Shown: piece by piece, positions 35,003 to 43,879 of the stretch
Position numbering within the stretch: the stretch's first letter is position 1
Layout: every line of letters begins with the position of its first letter
Position numbers and translations under genes: made by a program
Source of the DNA: Bradyrhizobium niftali
GTDB lineage: Bacteria; Pseudomonadota; Alphaproteobacteria; Rhizobiales; Xanthobacteraceae
DNA: 64,000 bases
Assembly (NCBI RefSeq): GCF_004571025.1
Contig: NZ_SPQT01000006.1
Span: forward strand, 228,989 to 292,988
Direction: 5' to 3'
The notes under the pieces: generated by a model
The model's database searches: none
What the model saw: the letters and a program-made list of their open reading frames with translations, nothing else
What the model was told of the DNA's origin: nothing

Positions 35003-35731
35003 ATGCGCGCCCATCAGATCATGACCCGGTCGGTCATCTCGGTCAGCCCCGACACCAGCATTGTCGAGGCCGCAAACATCATGCTGAAGCGGCACGTCAG
35101 CGGCCTTACCGTGGTCGATGAGACCGGCAAGCTGGTCGGGGTCGTCTCGGAAGGAGATTTCCTCCGTCGCAGCGAGATCGGCACCGGGCGCAAGCGGGGG
35201 CGTTGGTTACGGGTCATCCTCGGTCCGGGCAAATCGGCCAGCGACTTCGTCCACGAGCACGGCCGCAAGGTCTCGGAGGTGATGACCGCCTCGCCCGTGA
35301 CCATCACCGAGGATACCGCGCTCGCGGAGATCGTCGATCTCATGGAACGGAACAACGTGAAGCGCCTGCCGGTGGTGCGCGGCGATATGGTGGTCGGGAT
35401 CGTGTCCCGCGCCAACCTGTTGCAGGCCGTCGCAGGGCTCGCCCGCGACGTGCCCGATCCGACGGCCGATGACGATCACATTCGCACCCGCATCATCGAT
35501 ACCATGGAAAAGAACGATTGGTGCCCGTTCGGACTCAACGTCATCGTCCGCGACGGCATCGTTCACCTCAGTGGCGTCATTATCGAAGAACGCGCACGGC
35601 AAGCCGCGGTCGTCGCGGCGGAGAACGTCGAGGGCGTGAAGAAGGTGCACGACCATTTGTGCTGGGTCGACACCATGTCCGGCGTCTATCTGAACTCACC
35701 CCAGGACGACGATCTCGCCAAAGCGAGCTAA
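35003..35731 (+). CDS. CBS-CBS-BON domain protein
   Basis: The 242-residue protein has two CBS domains (about 5-60 and 92-150; MTRSVISVSPDTSIVEAA and MTASPVTITEDTALAEIV) and a C-terminal BON domain (about 165-225). CBS pairs bind adenosine nucleotides and often sense energy state; BON domains bind membranes or other partners. ATG 35003 (MRAHQIMTRS) follows CGGAG. It lies downstream of an exact FNR/FixK box. CBS proteins such as Hrp1 are strongly induced by hypoxia in mycobacteria; a similar energy-sensing role is inferred here. Confidence 0.88.
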   Translation: MRAHQIMTRSVISVSPDTSIVEAANIMLKRHVSGLTVVDETGKLVGVVSEGDFLRRSEIGTGRKRGRWLRVILGPGKSASDFVHEHGRKVSEVMTASPVTITEDTALAEIVDLMERNNVKRLPVVRGDMVVGIVSRANLLQAVAGLARDVPDPTADDDHIRTRIIDTMEKNDWCPFGLNVIVRDGIVHLSGVIIEERARQAAVVAAENVEGVKKVHDHLCWVDTMSGVYLNSPQDDDLAKAS

Positions 35732-35759
35732 CAAGGCAAGCTGAAGGAGCAAACGCGAC

Positions 35760-36218
35760 TCAGCGGGGAATGACGGCGGTGGCCTCGATCTCGACGCGCG
35801 CCGCCTTCTCGACCAGCCGCACCACCTGAAGCAACGCCATCGCCGGATAGTGCGCACCGAAGATGGCACGGTAGACCTTGCCGACTTCCTTCAGGTTCGC
35901 GAGGTATTCGTCCATGTCAACGACGTACCAGGTCAGGCGCACGAGGTGCTCAGGGCGTGCACCGGCTTCGGCCAGAATCGCGGCAATGTTGCTCAGGGCC
36001 TGGTGGACCTGCGCGACAAAGCCGTCCGCGAGACGCTCCTCAGCATCCCAGCCGATCACGCCGCCGGTGACGACGATCCGCCCCTCGGCGGCTATGCCGT
36101 TGGCGTAGCCTTTCGGCACCGGCCAGCCGGACGGCTGGAGGATTTGCGTCGCCGAACGCGTGTCATTCTCATCGGCGGTCGACAGCACCGCGAGCTGCGG
36201 GCCTTTCGGCGTTGTCAC
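35760..36218 (-). CDS. RidA family (YjgF/Rid) protein
   Basis: The 152-residue protein starts at GTG 36218 (VTTPKGPQL), with GGAG upstream; a longer frame would overlap the ligase gene. Blocks include ILQPSGWPVPKGYANGIAAEGR and VVTGGVIGWDAEERL, with the C-terminal AMALLQVVRLVEKAARVEIEATA. RidA proteins hydrolyse reactive enamine/imine intermediates or act on ring-cleavage products. It is the last gene of the ligase operon, 22 bases after the ligase stop, so it probably clears an amino- or imino-intermediate of that pathway. Confidence 0.85.
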   Translation of the reverse strand: MTTPKGPQLAVLSTADENDTRSATQILQPSGWPVPKGYANGIAAEGRIVVTGGVIGWDAEERLADGFVAQVHQALSNIAAILAEAGARPEHLVRLTWYVVDMDEYLANLKEVGKVYRAIFGAHYPAMALLQVVRLVEKAARVEIEATAVIPR

Positions 36219-36240
36219 GGACAAATGCTCCGTCCTTCCC

Positions 36241-37932
36241 TCATTCTGCCGCAACGCCCGACGACGTCGCCGCAGCCTGAGCCAGTTGCCGCAGGGCAAA
36301 ACGCTTCAACTTGCCGGTCTCGGTCTTCGGCAACTGCGTCACAAACTCGATCGCGCGCGGATACTTGTAGGGCGCGATCTCGCGTTTGACATATTCCTGC
36401 AACTCGGCCGCAAGTTGAGTATCCGGCGTTACGCCGGGCGCGGCGATGATATAAGCCTTCACGATCATTCCGCGCGCCTCGTCCGGTGCGCCAACCACAC
36501 CGCACTCGGCGACGGAGGGATGCGTCAGCAGCACCGCTTCGACATCGGTGCCTGCGATGTTGTAGCCGGCCGACACGATCATGTCGTCGGAGCGCGACTG
36601 GTACCAGAAATAGCCGTCGTCATCCATCAGATAGGTGTCGCCGGTGATGTTCCAGCCATTCTGGACATATTTGCGCTGCCGCTCGTCCGCGAGATAGCGG
36701 CACCCGGTCGGACCGCGAACCACGAGGCGGCCCATCGTCCCAGGCGGCACGTCATTGCCGGCGTCGTCGACGATCTTCGCCTCGTAGCCAGGCACCGGCT
36801 TGCCAGTCGCGCCCGGACGGATCTCGTCCTCGGTCGCGCTGATGAAGATGTGCAGCATCTCGGTCGAACCGATGCCGTCCATCAGCTTGATGCCCGTGGC
36901 CTTGAGCCAGGCATCGAATGTCGGCTTGGGCAACGTCTCGCCGGCGGAGACGCACTTGCGAAGCGAGGAAATGTCTCGGCCCGGAAGCTTGCCGATCATC
37001 GCGCGATACGCGGTCGGCGCGGTGAAACAGACCGTGGTCCTGTGCTGCTCGATCGCCGTCAGGATGTCGTCCGGCGTCGTCTTCTCCAGCACGACGAAGG
37101 AGGCGCCGATATGCATGGGGAACAGCACGCCGCCGAAGCCGAACGTGAAGGCGAGCGGTGCGGAGCCGACGAAACGATCCTTCTGCTCGGCGCGCAGGAT
37201 GTTGCGCGCGTAGCCGTCGCAGACGGCCAGCATGTCGCGGTGGAAATGCATGGTGCCCTTGGGATCGCCGGTCGTGCCCGACGTGAAAGCGATCAGGCAG
37301 ATGTCGTCGGAGGCAGTATCGACAGCCTTGAACTCCGGGCTTGCGTCGGCGATCAGCGCCTCGAGTGAATCGGCCGCGCCGTTGCCCCAATAGACGGCCT
37401 GCCTGAGACCGGGCGCTGCGGCTTTCGCCTTCTCCATCTCGTCGGCGAGCTTTCCGTCGCAGAGCGCCAGCGTGATCTCCGCCTTCTGGATCGGATAGGA
37501 CAGCTCCTTGGCACGCAGCAGCGGCATCGTCGCGACGCAAATCCCCCCGGCCTTGATCACCGCAAGATAGGTCGCGACCATCATCGGATTGTTGGCAGAG
37601 CGCAGCAGCACGCGTCCACCGGTCACGAGACCAAGCTTGCCGACCAGCACATTGGCGATACGATTCACCAGCGCTTGCAGCTCGCGATAGGTATAGCTGA
37701 CAGTGGGGCTGATGACGCAAGGCGCGTCGCCATGGCCCTCTTCGACCCAACGATCGAGGAAATAGCTGACGCAGTTCAATCGTGGCGGATATTGCAGCTC
37801 GGGCCGTGTGAAGATGAAGTCAGGCCAGAGCTCGCGCGGCGGCAGGTGTTGCCGTGCGAACGTATCGACATGGGCCGTCGCCGCATTGCCGTCAGACGAG
37901 CCCGATATTTGAACCTTGGCGGCGTTGGCCAT
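36241..37932 (-). CDS. aromatic acid-CoA ligase (2-aminobenzoate/benzoate type)
   Basis: The 563-residue AMP-forming ligase activates a carboxylic acid to its CoA thioester. It has the P-loop FTSGTTGDPKGTMHFHRD (about 208-225), the GIGSTEMLHIF motif (about 335-345), GYFWYQSRSDDMI and the C-terminal catalytic Lys in PKTETGKLKRF. HFHRD and GSTEMLH are the style seen in 2-aminobenzoate-CoA and benzoate-CoA ligases. ATG 37932 follows AAAGGAG. A copy of the cluster's AT-rich operator lies 51 bases upstream. It is co-transcribed with the RidA gene. The substrate is inferred; a hydroxy- or aminobenzoate fits. Confidence 0.85.
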   Translation of the reverse strand: MANAAKVQISGSSDGNAATAHVDTFARQHLPPRELWPDFIFTRPELQYPPRLNCVSYFLDRWVEEGHGDAPCVISPTVSYTYRELQALVNRIANVLVGKLGLVTGGRVLLRSANNPMMVATYLAVIKAGGICVATMPLLRAKELSYPIQKAEITLALCDGKLADEMEKAKAAAPGLRQAVYWGNGAADSLEALIADASPEFKAVDTASDDICLIAFTSGTTGDPKGTMHFHRDMLAVCDGYARNILRAEQKDRFVGSAPLAFTFGFGGVLFPMHIGASFVVLEKTTPDDILTAIEQHRTTVCFTAPTAYRAMIGKLPGRDISSLRKCVSAGETLPKPTFDAWLKATGIKLMDGIGSTEMLHIFISATEDEIRPGATGKPVPGYEAKIVDDAGNDVPPGTMGRLVVRGPTGCRYLADERQRKYVQNGWNITGDTYLMDDDGYFWYQSRSDDMIVSAGYNIAGTDVEAVLLTHPSVAECGVVGAPDEARGMIVKAYIIAAPGVTPDTQLAAELQEYVKREIAPYKYPRAIEFVTQLPKTETGKLKRFALRQLAQAAATSSGVAAE

Positions 37933-37982
37933 CGCACGCTCCTTTGCGCATGGAAGCACCCGGCAGCACTAACTGGGAAACA

Positions 37983-38001
37983 TTTTAGGCTTAAAACAAT
38001 T
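37983..38001. promoter_or_regulatory. AT-rich operator copy 1
   Basis: TTTTAGGCTTAAAACAATT lies 51 bases before the CoA ligase start. It matches four other sites in this cluster with the pattern TTTTA-N2-CTT-(A/C)-AA. It is probably bound by the adjacent MarR protein. Confidence 0.55.
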
Positions 38002-38081
38002 TGGCGCAATAGCGGATTTTGGGCATCCCATGCATTTTCCTGCGGCAAAGTGGGATTTGCGGGCGCATCGGCCCGCGGGAC

Positions 38082-38573
38082 CTACGCCCGGCGGCGACCA
38101 GCCGACCTCTGCGCCGACGCCTTGGTCTTGGCGAGGAGCCGCATCAGCTCGCGCACATCCTTCGGCGTCAGGTCGGCGAAGAGATCGGCGATCCAGGTCT
38201 CGTGTTCCGCCGCCATCCGGCGAAACTCGGCGCGCCCGAGCTTTGTCAGACGGATCACCTGGACGCGGCGGTCGGTCTCCGACGTGCGCCGGTCGAGATG
38301 GCCGGATTCCACCAGACGCTCGACGAGGCCGGTGACGTTGCCGTTGGAGACCATCATGCGCTTGGAGACATCGGACAGCGTCATGCCGTCAGGCGCCTTG
38401 TCGAGCTGTGCCATCAGATCGAAACGGGGCAGCGTGACGTCGAACCGCTGCCGCAGGCGGCCGCGGACCTCGCCCTCGATCAGGGTCGTACAGGTAAGCA
38501 TACGCAGCCACAGCCGAAGCTCTTCGGCGTGGTCCTCCGGCGTCTCGACGGCCTTGGTCTCGGAATCAAGCAT
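38082..38573 (-). CDS. MarR-family transcriptional regulator
   Basis: The 163-residue regulator has the winged helix fold: TLSDVSKRMMVSNGNVTGLVERLVESG near 64-90 and the wing ETDRRVQVIRLT near 98-109. MarR repressors of aromatic catabolism are commonly released by the CoA thioester or free acid of the substrate. It sits next to the ligase gene and divergent from the binding-protein gene, with operator-like copies on both sides. It probably controls the whole 35760-45995 cluster and itself. Confidence 0.88.
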   Translation of the reverse strand: MLDSETKAVETPEDHAEELRLWLRMLTCTTLIEGEVRGRLRQRFDVTLPRFDLMAQLDKAPDGMTLSDVSKRMMVSNGNVTGLVERLVESGHLDRRTSETDRRVQVIRLTKLGRAEFRRMAAEHETWIADLFADLTPKDVRELMRLLAKTKASAQRSAGRRRA

Positions 38574-38624
38574 CTGATGCAGTCATTGACGGCAGGCATT
38601 GGCGCCGGCACGGATTCCCCAACG

Positions 38625-38649
38625 TTTTGAGCTTCAAATAAATTGAAGC
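38625..38649. promoter_or_regulatory. AT-rich operator copy 2, with perfect inverted repeat
   Basis: TTTTGAGCTTCAAATAAATT begins at 38625. Within it, GCTTCAA (38631-38637) and TTGAAGC (38643-38649) are perfect complements around a five-base spacer. It lies 52 bases before the MarR start, as expected for autoregulation. Confidence 0.6.
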
Positions 38650-38693
38650 CGGCCGCAAGTCCAAAGCTGCAGCAATCGACCGCACGTCGATTT

Positions 38694-38712
38694 CTTTAGG
38701 CTTCAAATAATT
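38694..38712. promoter_or_regulatory. AT-rich operator copy 3
   Basis: CTTTAGGCTTCAAATAATT is almost the same as copies 1 and 2. It lies 138 bases before the binding-protein start, upstream of where its promoter should be. Confidence 0.55.
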
Positions 38713-38849
38713 GGCGCGCCGCTTGCATGCTCGCTGCCGCGCGGGATGGCGGCGTCTTGAGCTTTGCTTGCCGCGGCAGCCATCATCGGCATAAGCTTGG
38801 ATTGGAGTACGCGGCTTGCAGCGCAGGCCCGATGTCACGAGGGAAGATC

Positions 38850-40025
38850 ATGAAGACGCAATTGACCTTGGCCGCAGCCGCCTTGCTGCTCGGCACCGCG
38901 ATGAGCCCCGCCCTCGCCCAGGAGAAGATCAAGCTCGGCGTGATCGTGACCCTGTCGGGACCCGCCGCCGCGCTCGGCCAGCAGGTTCGCGACGGCTTTG
39001 CGCTCGGGGTGAAGGATCTCGGCAGCAAGATGGGCGGCCGCGATGTCGAGGTCGTGGTGGTCGACGACGAGCTCAAGCCGGACGCAGCGGTGACCAAGGT
39101 CAAGGGCCTTCTGGAACGCGACAAGGTCGACTTCGTGGTCGGGCCGATCTTCTCCAACATTCTCCAGGCGATCCACCGGCCCGTGACGGAATCGAAGGTG
39201 TTCCTGATCAGCCCCAATGCCGGCCCGTCGACTTTTGCCGGCAAGGACTGCAACCCGTTCTTCTATGTGACCTCGTATCAGAATGACCAGGTTCACGAGA
39301 TCCTCGGCAAGGTCGCGCAGGATCGCGGCTACAAGCGCATGTACCTGATGGTGCCGAACTATCAGGCCGGCAAGGACTCGGTCGCCGGCTTCAAGCTCGA
39401 CTACAAGGGCGAGATCGTCGAGGAATCCTACATGCCGCTGAACACGCTGGACTTCCAGCCGGAGCTTTCCAAGATTTCCTCGCAAAAGCCCGATGCGCTG
39501 TTCACGTTCATGCCGGGCGGTCTCGGGGTCAATCTCGTGAAGCAGTACCGGCAGGCCGGCCTTGCCGACAGCATTCCGGTGCTCTCGGCTTTCACGGTGG
39601 ATGAATCGACCTTGCCGGCGCAGCAGGACGCGGCCGTCGGCATGTTCGGCGGTGCGAACTGGGCGCCCAATCTCGACAACCCCCAGAACAAGAAGTTCGT
39701 CGCTTCGTATGAGGCCGCCTACAACGGCGTGCCCGGCACCTACGCCTTCCAGGCCTATGACGCCGCGATGCTGATCGACAGCGCCATCAAGGCGGTGAAG
39801 GGCGACCTCTCGAACAAGGATGCCGTCGCGGCCGCACTGAAGAAGGCCGACTTCACCTCGCTGCGCGGCGCCTTCAAGTTCAACACCAACGGCTATCCGA
39901 TCCAGGATTTCTATCTCACCAAGGTCGCCAAGCGTCCGGACGGCAAGTTCCAGACCGAGATCGTCCAGAAGGTCTTTGAGAATTACGGCGACCGCTATGC
40001 CAAGGACTGCAAGGCGGCAAACTAA
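38850..40025 (+). CDS. branched-chain amino acid-type ABC substrate-binding protein
   Basis: The 391-residue periplasmic protein belongs to the LivJ-like (Peripla_BP_6) family, which in rhizobia and Rhodopseudomonas often binds aromatic acids. Residues 1-23 form a signal peptide ending PALA. The mature part has IKLGVIVTLSGPAAALGQQ and FVVGPIFSNI. ATG 38850 follows GAGGGAAG. No permease or ATPase gene follows; the next gene encodes a cupin. It must therefore use a transporter encoded elsewhere or act as a sensor. Operator copies upstream place it in the MarR regulon. Confidence 0.87.
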   Translation: MKTQLTLAAAALLLGTAMSPALAQEKIKLGVIVTLSGPAAALGQQVRDGFALGVKDLGSKMGGRDVEVVVVDDELKPDAAVTKVKGLLERDKVDFVVGPIFSNILQAIHRPVTESKVFLISPNAGPSTFAGKDCNPFFYVTSYQNDQVHEILGKVAQDRGYKRMYLMVPNYQAGKDSVAGFKLDYKGEIVEESYMPLNTLDFQPELSKISSQKPDALFTFMPGGLGVNLVKQYRQAGLADSIPVLSAFTVDESTLPAQQDAAVGMFGGANWAPNLDNPQNKKFVASYEAAYNGVPGTYAFQAYDAAMLIDSAIKAVKGDLSNKDAVAAALKKADFTSLRGAFKFNTNGYPIQDFYLTKVAKRPDGKFQTEIVQKVFENYGDRYAKDCKAAN

Positions 40026-40051
40026 GCCGCATCGCGTTACGGGAGGATACA

Positions 40052-40507
40052 ATGAAGAGCGAAATAACCGGCATCACGCGGGCCAATGAGGGCATCCAGG
40101 GCATTTCCTGGAACATCCTCGGTCAGACCTATGTGCCGAAGAGCTACGCCGAGAACAGCTTCTCCTGGCACGCAACGCTGCCGCCGGGGACGTTCGTGCC
40201 GCCGCACATTCATCCCGACCAGGATGAGTATCTCTACATGCTGGAGGGCAAGCTCGATTTCATGCTCGGCAATTCGGAAGCACAGGCGACCGCGGGCGAC
40301 CTGATCCGCCTCGGCATGGGCGTGCCGCACGGCATCTTCAACAAGTCGGAGCAGACGGCAAAAGTATTGTTCTGGGTCTCGCCGAGCCGCAAGCTGTTCG
40401 ACCTGTTCTGGGGCCTTCACAACATGAAGGAACAGAAGCCGGAGGACGTGGTGGCGATGGCCGCCGAGTTCAACATCCACTTCCTGCCGCCGCCTCCCGG
40501 CGGCTAG
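40052..40507 (+). CDS. cupin domain protein
   Basis: The 151-residue single-domain cupin has the metal site pattern: PPHIHPDQDEYLYMLEGKLDF (about 50-70) provides two His and a Glu, and a later His is in GVPHGIFN near 91. It is similar in size to quercetin-dioxygenase-like cupins, which may open rings or isomerise hydroxylated intermediates. It follows the binding-protein gene by 26 bases in the same operon. The reaction is unknown. Confidence 0.82.
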   Translation: MKSEITGITRANEGIQGISWNILGQTYVPKSYAENSFSWHATLPPGTFVPPHIHPDQDEYLYMLEGKLDFMLGNSEAQATAGDLIRLGMGVPHGIFNKSEQTAKVLFWVSPSRKLFDLFWGLHNMKEQKPEDVVAMAAEFNIHFLPPPPGG

Positions 40508-40517
40508 CTACATGCCC

Positions 40518-40544
40518 CCGGAAAAGCGCGAGGCGTTTTTCCGG
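40518..40544. repeat. palindromic hairpin, REP-like
   Basis: CCGGAAAA (40518-40525) and TTTTCCGG (40537-40544) form a hairpin just after the cupin stop. GC-rich palindromes with this CCGGAAAAGCG core look like dispersed elements between genes in Bradyrhizobium; only one copy was noticed here. Confidence 0.4.
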
Positions 40545-40569
40545 AAGGGTCATGCCCAATCAAGAAACC

Positions 40570-40597
40570 AAAGGGCGATGATGGTTCATCGCCCTTT
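40570..40597. terminator. bidirectional intrinsic terminator
   Basis: AAAGGGCGATGA (40570-40581) and TCATCGCCCTTT (40586-40597) form a perfect 12-base stem with a TGGT loop, followed by T on the plus side. It separates the convergent cupin and flavoprotein genes. Confidence 0.75.
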
Positions 40598-40603
40598 TGC
40601 GCG

Positions 40604-41854
40604 TCAGGCGCGCACCGCTGCGAGCCCGGGCACCGCAGCGAAGCCGGCCTTGGTGGCATAGCCGCGCACGATCGCCTCGCGCTGGGAATAGCTGAGGACG
40701 TTGTCGACATTGTCGAAGCCGTCGGGGGCAAGCTGCTCGACGGCGTCGATAACCCCTTCGGGGCCGCCACGCCGGTTGGAGCGGACGATATCGGCGGTCA
40801 TCGGCAGGCGCTTCTTCTCATATTCGACCAGCGCCTGACGCGGATGCTCGGCGCGCACCAGCGCGTCGGCAAGGCAGCGCGCATCTAGGATCGCCTGCGA
40901 GGCGCCGTTCGAGCCGACCGGATACATGGGATGCGCGGCATCGCCGAGCAGTGTGACGCGTCCCGAGGACCAATAGGGCAAGGGATCGCGGTCGCAGGTC
41001 GGATATTCGTAGAACTCGGGCGTTGCCGAGATCAGGCTTTTCACATCGATATAGGGCACCGAGAAGCGCGCCACATGCGGCATCAGCTCCTCGCGCCGGC
41101 CCGGACGCGACCAGTCTTCTTTCCGCGGCGGCGGTGCGTTGCCCTCGCCGACCTTCACCAGCACCGCCCAGTTTGTGAGACGGCTCGCGGGGCTTGAGCC
41201 CTCCGCGATCGGGTAGATCACGACCTTGGCGTTGAGCCCACCGGCCACGATCATGGATTTGCCGGTGAGGAACAGCGGCCAGTCGCGCGCGCCGCGCCAC
41301 AGCATCAAACCGTTCCAGCACGGCGGTCCTTCGTTCGGGAACAGCGTGTCGCGCACGCGCGAATGGATCCCATCGGCACCGATCAGGATATCGCCGCGCG
41401 CTGTGTGGATGTGTGCCCCGGCACGATCGAAGAAGTAAGCCGTAACGCCGCCTTCGTCCTGCGTAAACGCACCAAGACGGCAACCGGTGTGGATTGCGTC
41501 CGCCCCGAGCCGCTCCTCGACGGCGCGATGGATGACGCCCTGAAGCCGGCCACGGTGGATCGAGAATTGCGGCACGTCGTGACCCGCGTCGATGCCACGG
41601 GCTTCGCGCCAGACCTCCTGACCATGGCGGTTGAGGTAGTAGAGCTGATCGGTGCGGATCGCGACGTCGTCAAGCTTTTGCAACAGACCAAGGCCGGCCA
41701 GCTCACGCATGGCGTGCGGCAACGTGTTGATGCCGACACCAAGCTCGCGAATGGTGTCGGCCTGCTCGAAGACCTCGCAAGCGATGCCGCGCGAGCGCAG
41801 CATCAATGCCGTGGTGAGACCTCCGATACCGCCACCAACGATAATCGCCTTCAT
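40604..41854 (-). CDS. PhzS-like flavin-dependent monooxygenase
   Basis: The 416-residue FAD-dependent aromatic hydroxylase starts at ATG 41854 (MKAIIVGGGIGGLTTAL). It has the GxGxxG FAD motif at 8-13, the DG-type motif LIGADGIHSRVRD near 162 and GDAAHPMYPVGSNGASQAILDA near 305-326. The last block is characteristic of the PhzS branch (phenazine carboxylate monooxygenase-like); salicylate hydroxylases differ here. It would hydroxylate an aromatic or heteroaromatic acid using NADH and oxygen, perhaps with decarboxylation. It lies 187 bases downstream of the enoyl-CoA hydratase gene on the same strand. Confidence 0.85.
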   Translation of the reverse strand: MKAIIVGGGIGGLTTALMLRSRGIACEVFEQADTIRELGVGINTLPHAMRELAGLGLLQKLDDVAIRTDQLYYLNRHGQEVWREARGIDAGHDVPQFSIHRGRLQGVIHRAVEERLGADAIHTGCRLGAFTQDEGGVTAYFFDRAGAHIHTARGDILIGADGIHSRVRDTLFPNEGPPCWNGLMLWRGARDWPLFLTGKSMIVAGGLNAKVVIYPIAEGSSPASRLTNWAVLVKVGEGNAPPPRKEDWSRPGRREELMPHVARFSVPYIDVKSLISATPEFYEYPTCDRDPLPYWSSGRVTLLGDAAHPMYPVGSNGASQAILDARCLADALVRAEHPRQALVEYEKKRLPMTADIVRSNRRGGPEGVIDAVEQLAPDGFDNVDNVLSYSQREAIVRGYATKAGFAAVPGLAAVRA

Positions 41855-42041
41855 CGCCCTTACTCCACTCGAAATACGCCAGGCAATGGGGTTAACGTCG
41901 CATGGGCGGTCACTCCGCCGCAAGCGGCTTTGTCGCCTTCGCCCTGAGCTCGGCCGGGGTCTTGGGCTTAGCCTTAATTCTCAGCTCGCAATTTCGCGCA
42001 AGTCCTCATTGCCGGCCTCGCCACGGGCAAAAGCAACTGCC

Positions 42042-42878
42042 TTAGTCACCCCTGAAGACCGGCTTGACCTTGTTGGCGAAGGCCTGGAAGGCACGCTCGA
42101 AATCCGCCGTGGTCATGCACAGGGCCTGGGCAACGGCCTCCGCCTCAATCGCCTCCTCCACCGACATCGCCCATTCCATCGCCAGCATCCGCTTGGTCAT
42201 GGTGTTGGCGAAGGTCGGCCCTTCGGCGATCTGCTTTGCCAGCAGTTGCGCCTGGGGCAGCACCTGCTCCGGCGTGACGAGACGGCTGAAGAAGCCCCAG
42301 CGCTCGCCCTCCTCCGCGGTCATGAACCGGCCGGTATAGAGCAGTTCGGAGGCGCGGGACTGGCCGATGATGCGCGGCAGGATCGCGCAGGCGCCCATGT
42401 CGCAGCCGGCAAGGCCCACCTTGTTGAACAGGAACGCGACCTTGGCCCCGCTCGCGGCAAGGCGCATGTCCGACGCCATGGCGACAATCGCACCGGCGCC
42501 CGCGCAGATGCCCTCGACCGCGGCCACGATCGGCTGCGGGCACGCCCGCATCGCCTTGACGAGGTCTCCCGTCATGCGGGTGAAGGCAGTGAGCCCTTTG
42601 GTATCCATCTTCACCAGCGGGCCGATGATCTCGAACACATCGCCGCCGGACGAAAAATTGCCGCCGGCGCCGGCGACGACGACGGTCTTGACCGCATCGT
42701 CGAACGCGCAGGCGCGGAAGAAATCCGTGAGCTCCCGGTAGCTCTCGAAGGTCAGCGGGTTCTTCCGCTCGGGACGATTGAGCGTCACCGTGGCAACGCC
42801 GTCGACCACGGCCAGCAGGAAGTGCTGCGGTGAATAGTCCGCAAGCGGCAGGGTGACGGGATTGGCTGGTCTGCTCAT
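42042..42878 (-). CDS. enoyl-CoA hydratase/isomerase family protein
   Basis: The 278-residue crotonase-fold protein has [15 protein letters not shown] near 72-86 and [18 protein letters not shown] near 118-135, the two oxyanion-hole segments. [16 protein letters not shown] gives the second catalytic region, without the usual second Glu, so an unusual crotonase reaction (isomerase, decyclase or hydrolase) is possible. The start at 42878 follows AAGGAG. It follows the SDR gene by 43 bases in an operon controlled by the operator at 43725. Confidence 0.85.
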   Translation of the reverse strand: MSRPANPVTLPLADYSPQHFLLAVVDGVATVTLNRPERKNPLTFESYRELTDFFRACAFDDAVKTVVVAGAGGNFSSGGDVFEIIGPLVKMDTKGLTAFTRMTGDLVKAMRACPQPIVAAVEGICAGAGAIVAMASDMRLAASGAKVAFLFNKVGLAGCDMGACAILPRIIGQSRASELLYTGRFMTAEEGERWGFFSRLVTPEQVLPQAQLLAKQIAEGPTFANTMTKRMLAMEWAMSVEEAIEAEAVAQALCMTTADFERAFQAFANKVKPVFRGD

Positions 42879-42921
42879 GCGATCTCCTTAGCTTCCTTGT
42901 TCCGGGCCTGCGTCGCGCACG

Positions 42922-43683
42922 CTAGATCTCACCGCCGGCCACGGCAATCGCCTGCCCCGTGATCGCGCCGGCACCCTCGCCGCACAACCAAAGCACGGCG
43001 TCGGCCACCTCCTGAGGCGAGATCAGCCGCCCCTGCGGATTGTGCTTGGCGAGCTCGGCGATCGCCTGCTCGCGGGTTCGCCCTGTTTTCTTCATGATGT
43101 TTTCGATGCTGCCAGCGACCAGATCGGTGTCCGTGAAGCCGGGACACACCGCATTCACGGTCACGTTGCTGCCGGCCATCTCGAGGGCGAGCGAGCGCAC
43201 GAGGCCAACCACGGCGTGCTTGGCAGCGACATATGCGCTGACATAGGCATAGCCCTTGAGCCCGGCCGTCGACGCGACCGCGATGATGCGGCCATAGGGG
43301 CGATTCTTCATCCCCGGCAGTACGGCGCGGACGGCGTGGACCACGCCCATGAAATTGACGTCCATCATGCGCGCAAACAGCGCGCTGTCCGATTTGGAGA
43401 ACGGCGCGGACTCCGCACTGCCCGCGTTGGCGATCAGAATGTCGATTGGCTTTCGCGCATGCGCCTCCGCGATGGCTGCTTTCAGCGCAGCTTCATCAGA
43501 GACATCGGCGATAGCTGCAAAATGCGCAGCTCCCGCACCGACCGCCTCGTCCAGAACTGCAGCATTCCGGCCAAGCACCGTCACGGTGGCGCCAGCGCCG
43601 ACAAGGGATGCTGCAATCGCGCGGCCGATTCCGCGGCCGCCACCGGTTACCAGTGCGTGCGGCGAGTGCGGCAATCCGGACAT
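42922..43683 (-). CDS. SDR family oxidoreductase (3-hydroxyacyl-CoA dehydrogenase-like)
   Basis: The 253-residue dehydrogenase starts at ATG 43683 (MSGLPHSPHALVTGGG). The cofactor loop is GGGRGIGRAIA near 15-25 and the active site is Ser in VASTAGLKG with Tyr and Lys in YVAAKHAV. The C-terminal GAITGQAIAVAGGEI is typical of acyl-CoA or acyl-carrier-linked SDRs. It would oxidise a 3-hydroxyacyl-CoA-like intermediate. It is first in the minus-strand operon with enoyl-CoA hydratase, and an operator copy lies 42 bases upstream. Confidence 0.87.
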   Translation of the reverse strand: MSGLPHSPHALVTGGGRGIGRAIAASLVGAGATVTVLGRNAAVLDEAVGAGAAHFAAIADVSDEAALKAAIAEAHARKPIDILIANAGSAESAPFSKSDSALFARMMDVNFMGVVHAVRAVLPGMKNRPYGRIIAVASTAGLKGYAYVSAYVAAKHAVVGLVRSLALEMAGSNVTVNAVCPGFTDTDLVAGSIENIMKKTGRTREQAIAELAKHNPQGRLISPQEVADAVLWLCGEGAGAITGQAIAVAGGEI

Positions 43684-43724
43684 GCGCTGGCTCCTTGGGA
43701 TCTGCTGTTCGTGTCTCCGATATA

Positions 43725-43743
43725 TTTTAACCTTCAAACTTTT
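43725..43743. promoter_or_regulatory. AT-rich operator copy 4
   Basis: TTTTAACCTTCAAACTTTT fits the cluster motif and lies 42 bases before the SDR start on the minus strand. Confidence 0.5.
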
Positions 43744-43799
43744 GCAACGACGGCGCCCGTCGACGTCGCGAAAGCCCACGCGGAACAGACCGGCCCGAA

Positions 43800-43818
43800 A
43801 ATTGCTTTAAGTATAAAA
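43800..43818. promoter_or_regulatory. AT-rich operator copy 5 (minus orientation)
   Basis: Read on the minus strand the site is TTTTATACTTAAAGCAATT, matching copy 1 at 16 of 19 positions. It lies 62 bases before the alpha/beta hydrolase start. Confidence 0.55.
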
Positions 43819-43879
43819 TTATCTCTTCCCATCGACGATAGGCCTGTTAGCATCGCCGGGCCCAGCAAGAGGATATCGC

